Origin: Hypsibius dujardini
Taxonomy: Eukaryota > Tardigrada > Eutardigrada > Parachela > Hypsibiidae
Direction of reading: 5' to 3'
DNA length: 23,257 bases
Assembly (NCBI GenBank): GCA_001579985.1
Contig: LRSR01002253.1
Coordinates: 1 to 23,257, forward strand
Below the pieces are notes generated by a model. It made no database searches. It was not told the origin of the DNA and saw nothing but the letters and a program-made list of their open reading frames with translations. This document shows positions 16,634-23,257 of the stretch, piece by piece. A program made the position numbers and the translations under genes. Position 1 is the stretch's first letter, and every line of letters starts with the position of its first letter.

Positions 16634-19324
16634 TCAGGGGATGATGTTTAACCCGTATGGATGCTCTGTCGCCATATCTTTGACCTCCATATCTGTTAGA
16701 GGCACCTCTTCCGGTTTGCTGTGCCTTCGTTCGCCGTTCTCCAACGCTGGCAGCCGGAGCCGTGGTATTCCGTTTCGAACGCTGTAGATGGCTCTTGTGT
16801 CGGGTTCTTTTTTGTTTGGTTTGCGACGCTTCGGACAAATGGCCGCGAGTATCCGATTTGGTCCACAGATTTTACACACAATGAGAATGCTCAACGCACA
16901 TCCCACGAAAAATACGATTGAAATGAAAGACGTCCTCCATCCAGTGAACACTTCTTCTATTCCCCCAATAATGTCTGGTACATTGTTCTTTTGAGCCACG
17001 TCCTTGCTTGTTCCCCGTAGAGCTTCCGACAAGGAAGATTGACCAGACGTCTGCATGACGGCTGACAGCTCTCCAAACAAATCTAAGAAGTTGTTATCGC
17101 TTTTCTCGTGAAAGTTGTCGATCCCTTCCGCCGTTCGATCTTCCGTGATGTCGAATGTGGCCACAAGATGATCATGGGAGACTTGAATCGTTTCTTGTGC
17201 CTCTCTCCAGTCTTGTCGTTGGCTGTCGTATTCAAATGTTTTCTCCCCAATTTGCGTAAAATGTCCGTCATGTAAGCATGGAATGAAGTTACGGGTTATG
17301 GTGTATCCGTCCAGACCGAGAGATCCATTTCCCACCGTCGGTTCCATTCCGCACTCCGTTCGTTTTGCTCCGACCGTAACGTTCACTGCCTCGCACTGAT
17401 ATATAAGGGCCATTGCTCCATGTGCGACCAAGCTGTGACACTGGTCAAAACCAATAAGTTGAGCCGCGCGGACACCTGACTGTTTCGCGAGAACGTTGAT
17501 TAGGGCCGCCCGATTTTGCCGTGCCTGACAATCCAGTTGATGAATCTCTTCGCTTAGAAGATTAGAAATCATGATTTGATGGTCGCTAACGTACTGTTGG
17601 TGACTCAGCATGAGCTCCATAGGAATCTCTTTTGTCCTTGCGTATTTTGCTTTGATGTCATTGAGTGTCATACGCGCGAGGAATTCCGAAGTGTGGTTTG
17701 AGACCCCCAATTTTTGCTTTGGTTTGTCTATGGTTTCCGCTTGTTGTTGCAGAACATACGCTCCTGGCGGCACCCAATTTGGGTTTGGTCTACGTACTGG
17801 TGCAGGTCGTGTGCTTGTCTGTCTCCTCCGTGCGGTCTCCTGCCGTGTTAGCTCTTCCCTCCGGAGTTGATTTGCATAATTGCGATTTTGTTGTAATCGT
17901 TGCTGCTCAAAGTCGTTCACCTCCTGCTGAAGTATTGCATTCGAACGGCGACGTTGTTCCTGTAGCACTAATTGTTGTCGACGTTCCTCGTCGGCCAATC
18001 GGCTCCGCAGTCGTTCTTCATCGTCTCTGCGCCTCGTCTCTTCCTGCTCAAACAAGATTCGGTTCTCTTCTTGTTCGTTTTGCAGCAGGTCTGCTTCCGT
18101 TGGCGTGCGTTCTGTTATCAGCTGTGCGATTTCTGTGAGTATTGCGTCCGCGGGACTTGACCTTTCGGGCATGGTTGAAATAACTTCCCCTTCTGGTTCG
18201 ATGGTTGCGTCTACCGTCGTGGCTTCTGCCTCAAACGTGGCGCTCTCGGACTCAACCATTGCGTTCCTGTGTGGTTTCTCGCTTATAGAAATTGAAGGTG
18301 TAGTTGTCCGGCTCCTTCGTCGCCGCGTAGACGGGCCTTCCGCCCCCGAATTGGGTTGCATTGTTTGGATTCCCTCCACTTCGACTCGTAATGTTTGGCG
18401 CCTCGCCGCTTCCACTGCCATTTCTGATGGTGAAAGTATTTCGATGAATTGTGGTCTCTCCACTTGTCGTTCTTCTACACTTCGTTTGTACCGGTGGGCT
18501 TCTGACAGTTCGTTCTCGATAACCGTCGTGTTTTCTACGGCTAAACTAAGCAGTACGTCACTGAATCCGCCCCGCACGTGCCATACTTTCGTTGTGAAGT
18601 TGCAATCAATATCCGCGGGCTGGGCGTCCAGTATGAAATCAACCTGTCGTTCCGGGTCTCGCACTCTGAGTCGTTTGTTCTCCAGATCGTACAGGTAACC
18701 ATCGTTTTTCGTAATCGATTCGTAGTCGCACGGCTTCTTCTGATCACTGGCATCTGTTTGCCAGATAAAGGTCATTCCGCCCTTGGAAGCATATTCCACT
18801 TCTTTCTTTGTCCCCAGAGCGCCAGCAATACCAATGATGTCTCCTCCTGTTTCCTGCTGAGTGAGTTTCGTGGGTTCAACGAAACAGTTGATTGTTGTCG
18901 TTGTGGTGGTTGTTAACCAGCTGCTGACTGCTTCTGGCTGTTCCGTAAAAGCAAACGCATTTGTTCCTGGCACTCTGCGCATTTGATTGGAAAAACAGTT
19001 CAGCGATTGATACATTCTTTGACACTCATCGGGGCTCAGGTCTCGGAAAGAGCTGGAAGGAACTGAGTCCGTGCTTCCCCAAAAAAATTTTGTCACCGTG
19101 ATGGACTGCACAGTGGCCTTGCACAGTGTAGCCGGAAAAAATACTGACGCCTTTTTCATTGCGAAAACTTCGTAGGTGATTTTTCGAGGGGACGGTTTGT
19201 CTGCCACTTTTTCGCACTGAGTGTACTTGCTGAGATCCAGTGATCCGAGTAGTTTTTTGTTCTGACACTGGCATCCCTGGGCTTCGATGACGTGGATCTC
19301 CGGAATCATGATGATCATCAACAT
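16634..19324 (-). CDS. env: Envelope-like transmembrane glycoprotein (896 aa), possibly chuvirus-type
   Basis: ATG at 19324, 9 nt after the pol stop. Residues about 1-17 form a signal peptide; the ectodomain starts Cys-rich (CQC, then spaced Cys). A furin-type site RYKR|S lies at 278-281. About 411-505 is a long Glu/Arg/Gln-rich coiled coil, unusual in an ectodomain. Residues about 600-710 carry paired Cys and a CGMEP ... GLDGY ... FIPC block, then W705; a membrane span follows at about 799-818 (SFISIVFFVGCALSILIVC) and a basic cytoplasmic tail of about 75 residues. Known: the CG-x-xP / DG-Y / PC arrangement is typical of chuvirus and rhabdovirus-like glycoproteins, and chuvirus glycoproteins have been captured by arthropod LTR elements. 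Inferred: this element acquired its envelope from a negative-strand RNA virus. Role: membrane fusion and entry of particles, if expressed. The frame is intact. Confidence 0.65.
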   Translation of the reverse strand: MLMIIMIPEIHVIEAQGCQCQNKKLLGSLDLSKYTQCEKVADKPSPRKITYEVFAMKKASVFFPATLCKATVQSITVTKFFWGSTDSVPSSSFRDLSPDECQRMYQSLNCFSNQMRRVPGTNAFAFTEQPEAVSSWLTTTTTTTINCFVEPTKLTQQETGGDIIGIAGALGTKKEVEYASKGGMTFIWQTDASDQKKPCDYESITKNDGYLYDLENKRLRVRDPERQVDFILDAQPADIDCNFTTKVWHVRGGFSDVLLSLAVENTTVIENELSEAHRYKRSVEERQVERPQFIEILSPSEMAVEAARRQTLRVEVEGIQTMQPNSGAEGPSTRRRRSRTTTPSISISEKPHRNAMVESESATFEAEATTVDATIEPEGEVISTMPERSSPADAILTEIAQLITERTPTEADLLQNEQEENRILFEQEETRRRDDEERLRSRLADEERRQQLVLQEQRRRSNAILQQEVNDFEQQRLQQNRNYANQLRREELTRQETARRRQTSTRPAPVRRPNPNWVPPGAYVLQQQAETIDKPKQKLGVSNHTSEFLARMTLNDIKAKYARTKEIPMELMLSHQQYVSDHQIMISNLLSEEIHQLDCQARQNRAALINVLAKQSGVRAAQLIGFDQCHSLVAHGAMALIYQCEAVNVTVGAKRTECGMEPTVGNGSLGLDGYTITRNFIPCLHDGHFTQIGEKTFEYDSQRQDWREAQETIQVSHDHLVATFDITEDRTAEGIDNFHEKSDNNFLDLFGELSAVMQTSGQSSLSEALRGTSKDVAQKNNVPDIIGGIEEVFTGWRTSFISIVFFVGCALSILIVCKICGPNRILAAICPKRRKPNKKEPDTRAIYSVRNGIPRLRLPALENGERRHSKPEEVPLTDMEVKDMATEHPYGLNIIP

Positions 19325-19333
19325 TGTTACTAA

Positions 19334-21781
19334 CTATAATGGCAGTTTGCTAATCACATTTGTGAATCCATACCGCTTCGTTTGATTCCTTTGCCTCCCT
19401 GATTTCCGCACTGCATACTCCTCCTCTGCTTGTTCCGCTTCTCCTTGCTCTTCCCCCGATTCCGAGACTTCCACCTTCCGACGTTGTTTCCTTGCTGGTC
19501 TGGTGTTGTTTGTTAGTTGCGTTGTTTGAAATGTTGTTCGGCGTGGCTGCTGCACAGGAATCTCCGGGCTGTTTTCACGTTCCATTTCTTCTCCCACGAC
19601 TGGTACACTCGCCCTTTTGGTGGCAGGTTCCTGCGGAGGCTGAAGTTCGTTGATTGTTGTAACCTTCCGTCCGTCCGGGATGAAGTATTCTTCCTCCGTT
19701 GATTCACTGTTCTGTGCCACTTCGGTCCGCCGACGCGCTGCACAGAACCTACCGTCGAACTCATTGGCGTGTTTCATTGTTGGCTTTCCGCCGATGATGG
19801 TACCTTTTGTGCATGGCCCTATGACTGGCTTGTTGCAAAAAATACACTTTGCCACCTCCTTCGGTTTTAAGCTCGCTGGCAATTCTTTTCGGATTAGTGA
19901 TTGTGGGTCCGATTCGACCGTTTCTTCCGAAACTTCCGGATCATTGAAGGTAATCGTTCTTTGTGAAATTTCCGCGCTTTCTTGGTCTGAAGATTCGGCT
20001 ACTTCCTGTTCCAACATTTGTCGGTCGTGCCACTGCTTCAGCCTCGCCACATTGATAATTGTCCCCTTTGTCTCTCCGGGGCGGTTGTACGAAATTCGGA
20101 AATTCACGGGACTGGTCTGCTCCAGCACTTCGTAAGGTCCCGTGAAAAAATGTGTCAGTTTTGCCGTCTGGTCCGCTTTTCGCATCGGTGAGAATAATAG
20201 GCACTTGTCCCCCACCTTCAGGGTCACCGGCTTTCGCGTTTCGTTGACCAGTGCTTCCGAGTACCGCTTGTTTTCCGCTATATTGTACTTGATGAAGGCT
20301 TGGATGTTCGCAATACGGTCCGCAGTATCCATGATGAATGGGTCCAGTTGCTCGCGCACTGGGTATGCCATGTCGAATTGGAACAAGCAGGGCACCCCAT
20401 AAACCGCTTGATATGGGCTCACTCCAGTCACTGCATGTTTCGCTGCGTTCATTGCGAAACAGGCAAATGGTACAGCCAGGTTCCAGTCTTTCTGGTTCTC
20501 ACTGCACAACTTGGCAAGTATCCGCCCCAGACTGCGATGTTGTGTCTCAATTTTTCCGGTTGTCTGCGGTCGATAGCCACTTCCTTTCAAGTGTTTGACC
20601 TCCAGTAGCTTCAGTAGCTCTTTGACCACCCCTTCCATTTCCGTGCCTCTGTCGCTCCGAAGGATTCGAATGAAACCGTATCGTAGAATGACGTCGTAGA
20701 GTAAAAACTTCGCGAACTCCAATGAGGTGTGATTTTTCACTGGTTTGGCAATGATGAATGATGTGAGTTCGCAACATGCTGTCAAAAGATATTTGTGGCC
20801 GCCCGAGCTTGTCCGGTTTAGTGGACCGACCGTGTCGCACACCACCGTGCTGAAAGCTCGTGCTGGTATTGGAATTGTTTGCAGTTTTCCCAGCTTGGTG
20901 CTTGCCATAGGGTTCCGGGTTTGGCACACCACGCATGAGCTGATGAATCTCCGCAGTAACTTCGCCATGTTTTTGAAATAAAATCGTGTGCTCAATACGT
21001 CCAGGCATTTCTTGTATCCCAGATGAGCCATGCATGCTTTGTGGTCATGGATGTTGGCGCAAACCTCCAGCCATTGAGATTGAGGTAGGACCAGCAACTC
21101 TCTGTTCCATCCTTTCTCTTTCACCCGATAATATAGTACCCCGTCATCTACGTAAAATCCCGTGCTCAAACGCTTGAGTCTGTCGGAAGGGTTCTGTGTG
21201 TTTCCTTCCAAGAAACTAATCAAGTCGCCGCAAAATTTGTCGCTCAGCTGTTCCACTCGCATATCGATTTCCGCGAGGGTCATCACTTCTGCGTTCATGA
21301 CATTTTCCGCGTCCGACGGGTTCTCCCCCACGGCGTAACGGCTGAGCGCGTCGGCATCCCGGTTGAGTACTCCGCTTTTATGAACAATTTTGAAACGGAA
21401 TTGACTAAGCAGAATTGCCCACCGTGTTAGCTTCTCGTTTGGTGTCTTTAGCGAAAAGAGCCAGGTCAGTGACTTCTGGTCCGTCACTATGGTCACTTCC
21501 CGATAAACTAAGTACGAGCGCCATTTCACCGAAATCCACACGATGCAAAGTGCCTCTTTTTCCACTGTAGATAAATTCTTTTCTGGTCCGACCCACGCTC
21601 GGCTAGCAAATGCTACCGGTCGAAGGTACTTTCCGTGTTTCTGTGCGAGGACTGCTCCACATGCGACGCTGCTTGCATCACAGTGTACGAATGTTTCCAA
21701 TTCCTCTTGGAAGTAGGCCAAACACGGAAAAGTAGTGAGTCTCTCCTTCAAAGTCTCGAAAGCATTCTGCTGGTCTGGCCC
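19334..21781 (-). CDS. pol: pol, C-terminal part: RNase H and integrase
   Basis: Open from just after the in-frame TGA (21782-21784); first Met at 21751 (805 residues from there). RNase H: Asp25 (HCDAS), Glu64 (TVEKEA), Asp91 (TDQKSL) and Asp132 (RDADALSR) all kept. Integrase: zinc-binding His/His near 235-243 and Cys273/Cys276 (CVVC), then Asp306, Asp367 (SDRGTE) and Glu402, a DD34E spacing where Ty3/gypsy enzymes usually show DD35E. A GPY/F module (FFTGPYEVLE) lies near 536, and a C-terminal tail of about 225 residues has CIFCNKP ... C and RKSGRQRNQ. RNase H removes RNA from the cDNA; integrase inserts it. The stop TAG comes 9 nt before the envelope ATG. Confidence 0.9.
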   Translation of the reverse strand, partial: GPDQQNAFETLKERLTTFPCLAYFQEELETFVHCDASSVACGAVLAQKHGKYLRPVAFASRAWVGPEKNLSTVEKEALCIVWISVKWRSYLVYREVTIVTDQKSLTWLFSLKTPNEKLTRWAILLSQFRFKIVHKSGVLNRDADALSRYAVGENPSDAENVMNAEVMTLAEIDMRVEQLSDKFCGDLISFLEGNTQNPSDRLKRLSTGFYVDDGVLYYRVKEKGWNRELLVLPQSQWLEVCANIHDHKACMAHLGYKKCLDVLSTRFYFKNMAKLLRRFISSCVVCQTRNPMASTKLGKLQTIPIPARAFSTVVCDTVGPLNRTSSGGHKYLLTACCELTSFIIAKPVKNHTSLEFAKFLLYDVILRYGFIRILRSDRGTEMEGVVKELLKLLEVKHLKGSGYRPQTTGKIETQHRSLGRILAKLCSENQKDWNLAVPFACFAMNAAKHAVTGVSPYQAVYGVPCLFQFDMAYPVREQLDPFIMDTADRIANIQAFIKYNIAENKRYSEALVNETRKPVTLKVGDKCLLFSPMRKADQTAKLTHFFTGPYEVLEQTSPVNFRISYNRPGETKGTIINVARLKQWHDRQMLEQEVAESSDQESAEISQRTITFNDPEVSEETVESDPQSLIRKELPASLKPKEVAKCIFCNKPVIGPCTKGTIIGGKPTMKHANEFDGRFCAARRRTEVAQNSESTEEEYFIPDGRKVTTINELQPPQEPATKRASVPVVGEEMERENSPEIPVQQPRRTTFQTTQLTNNTRPARKQRRKVEVSESGEEQGEAEQAEEEYAVRKSGRQRNQTKRYGFTNVISKLPL

Positions 21782-23257
21782 TCAAGTGATTTTGGAATTC
21801 TTCTTGATCTCCTTTCCAGCGTAGAGTAGCGTCAGGGGTTTGGAAATCTCCGCAAACTTTGGAATGTACATGCGGTAGAATGAAGCTAGTCCGTAAAATG
21901 CACGAACTGCTGTTGCTGTTGTTGGTGTGGGATACTCTTTGATCGCTCTTGTCTTTTCCGGGTCTTGTGAGATTCCTTCTTGCGACAAAATGAATCCCAG
22001 TAACTTCACTGACGGCATTGCAAACCGGCACTTAGTTATTTGTAGTGTTAAATTTGCTTCTCGTAGCCGCATAAACACCAGCTCCAAAGAATGTAGATGT
22101 TCAGGGAACGTTACGTGACCAAGGGACATATCATCGATGTAAATTGCAGACAGGTGCTTCCCCAACAGGTTTCCGAAAATTTGAATCATCGTTTGTTGAA
22201 AAATTGCTCCACTGCAGTTCGTGCCGTATGGTAAAGTTCTTGGTCGGAACGTTCCGCTTGTTGTTGTGAGGGACAAGATGTCTCTGGAACTTTCGGCCAC
22301 TGGTAATTGTTGAAATCCGCATGTCAAATCCAACGTTGTGAAATAATTAGACCCCCTAAGTTGATCCAGAACGTCACTGATCAGCGGTATTGGGTACTTG
22401 GGCTCCACCAGGACCTCGTTCAGTTTTTTGTAGTCTCCCACCAGACGTTTTGCATCAGGTCCTTTTGGTGCTAAATGAATTGGACTTTGACAAGGAGAGC
22501 GACTCGGCTCCATCCTTCCGTCTTTGCATTGCTGTTTTATGTCTTTGTCCACCATTTCCATTTCTTTCTTGCACAACCGGCGAACAGGTTGCCATACTGG
22601 CTTGATTCCTGGGATTGTATGGAATTCGATGGGCTTGATCTTTGCTTGACCGATGGGAATCTCTTCCGTCCCAAAAAGGTCCTCGTATTTTAAGAAGAGC
22701 CGCTTCAATGCGAAGAGCTGCTCTGGTTCCAGATGTGTTCCGTACATTAGTTCGTGAATCTTCAAAAGTGGGTTTTTGCTCTGCAGTTCGGCATTTTGTG
22801 AAATCGTATTGCCGACCGTGGAACACAAAAGTATTTCGCCCACTTGTGTTGTCCGTTTTGCATCCCACTCTCGGTGATATCTGGCATGCTCTATTGCTTG
22901 GCAAATTGTCACCGCATCAAAGAAGCATCCCCTGACTGGGCATACAAATGGCTTCTTATCCCCATGGCAGATCTTGCGATGTGCTAACCAGATAGATTTG
23001 CCCGTAAAACGGTTTCCGCAGTCGCATGTGAAATGTGGAATCTCTTTACATGCTTTCATGGCTTCGATGCACGCGTCACCACGCCGCACTTTTTCATATT
23101 CCGATTCCGACATGTATCCGCAGGGACATTCGAGCTTGGGCTTCTTGACGTCATTCCCTCCCGGCATGGTAGAACTCATGAATAAAACCTCTTTGGGAAA
23201 CATGGTTGAGAAAGGCTTTTCCAGTCGTGATAGGTCTACGGTGTCCTCCTTTTCTGC
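21782..23257 (-). CDS. pol: pol, N-terminal part: C2H2 zinc fingers and reverse transcriptase (partial)
   Basis: The frame is open to the window edge, 18 codons past the Met at 23203, so the protein starts outside, presumably as a Gag-Pol fusion. Numbered from that Met: two C2H2 fingers (C60-x-C62 ... H75-x4-H80; C88-x4-C93-x12-H106-x3-H110) and a Cys-rich CPCG before them. Reverse transcriptase covers about 200-405: KPVWQPVRR, GDYKKLNEV, LDLTCGFQQ (Asp292), LPYGTNCSGAIFQQ, YIDD (Asp357/358) and LLGFILSQEGI; the RT-connection follows (AFYGLASFYR). Catalytic Asp residues are intact. No DTG/DSG aspartic protease is visible, so it lies outside or is lost. The frame ends at a TGA in the connection to RNase H, where the same frame continues on the other side: a nonsense break at a normally sense position. 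Confidence 0.9.
   Translation of the reverse strand, partial: AEKEDTVDLSRLEKPFSTMFPKEVLFMSSTMPGGNDVKKPKLECPCGYMSESEYEKVRRGDACIEAMKACKEIPHFTCDCGNRFTGKSIWLAHRKICHGDKKPFVCPVRGCFFDAVTICQAIEHARYHREWDAKRTTQVGEILLCSTVGNTISQNAELQSKNPLLKIHELMYGTHLEPEQLFALKRLFLKYEDLFGTEEIPIGQAKIKPIEFHTIPGIKPVWQPVRRLCKKEMEMVDKDIKQQCKDGRMEPSRSPCQSPIHLAPKGPDAKRLVGDYKKLNEVLVEPKYPIPLISDVLDQLRGSNYFTTLDLTCGFQQLPVAESSRDILSLTTTSGTFRPRTLPYGTNCSGAIFQQTMIQIFGNLLGKHLSAIYIDDMSLGHVTFPEHLHSLELVFMRLREANLTLQITKCRFAMPSVKLLGFILSQEGISQDPEKTRAIKEYPTPTTATAVRAFYGLASFYRMYIPKFAEISKPLTLLYAGKEIKKNSKIT

Larger units (their letters stand above)
12820..23257 (-). mobile_element. Ty3/gypsy-type LTR retroelement with envelope and extra ORFs (right end cut)
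   Basis: Order on the minus strand: C2H2 fingers-RT, RNase H-integrase, envelope-like glycoprotein, then three unknown ORFs. RT-RNase H-integrase order places it with Metaviridae (Ty3/gypsy), not BEL/Pao or copia. The 5' LTR, primer-binding site and most of Gag lie beyond 23257. No LTR could be delimited because only one side is visible. Polypurine candidates lie at about 14718-14703 (right after the stop at 14723) and about 14288-14270. If one of them is the real tract, the element ends near 14.0-14.7 kb and the 13.7-13.15 kb ORF belongs to something else. An in-frame TGA in pol argues that this copy is not fully autonomous. Confidence 0.75.

Noticed and set aside
15700-22935. Many plus-strand open frames of 60-200 codons across the retroelement
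   Set aside because: They lie opposite intact pol/env frames, have biased composition and no domains: shadows of the minus-strand genes.

Overview
This window reads as genomic DNA from an invertebrate animal, most likely a nematode-like genome, though no single feature proves the species. The host genes are split by short introns with consensus splice sites (one is a GC-AG intron). The spacers are AT-rich with animal-type AATAAA signals. There is no bacterial gene density, Shine-Dalgarno spacing or operon layout.

Left part, 1 to about 12.8 kb: small intron-containing host genes, partial genes and repeats. The 3' end of an unknown plus-strand gene lies at 1-511. The minus-strand gene at 3911-1004 is the most interesting host locus. 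Its three phase-compatible exons encode a CENP-B/Tigger-type DNA-binding region followed, inside the same exon, by the start of a HIPK-family kinase domain, which then stops in the N-lobe. Further right on the minus strand are a C4HC3 PHD-finger exon (7080-6845), an unrecognised coding-like block (about 8.25-7.73 kb), a weakly doublecortin-like exon (10209-10000) and a CBM21 glycogen-targeting (PP1 regulatory subunit 3-like) terminal exon (11474-10938). Between them sit a 475-bp foldback element with 195-bp arms (6251-6725), a tRNA-like Pol III unit (5509-5590) and a minisatellite-built inverted repeat (9061-9460).

Right part, about 12.8 to 23.26 kb: a Ty3/gypsy-type LTR retroelement on the minus strand, cut by the right window edge. 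In transcription order it has C2H2 fingers and reverse transcriptase (23257-21782), an in-frame TGA, RNase H and integrase (21781-19334), and a large class-I-membrane envelope-like glycoprotein (19324-16634). Three further ORFs of unknown function follow (16633-15857, 15808-14723, 13728-13153). The glycoprotein carries a CG-x-EP / DGY / PC block that recalls chuvirus/rhabdovirus-type glycoproteins, so the envelope may have been captured from a negative-strand RNA virus. Gag, protease and the 5' LTR lie outside the window or are not recognised, and no LTR could be delimited. The extra ORFs downstream of the envelope are the element's main structural novelty.

The host genes show no sign of working together. 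The retroelement ORFs form one transcription unit: copying (RT/RNase H), insertion (integrase) and possibly particle entry (envelope).
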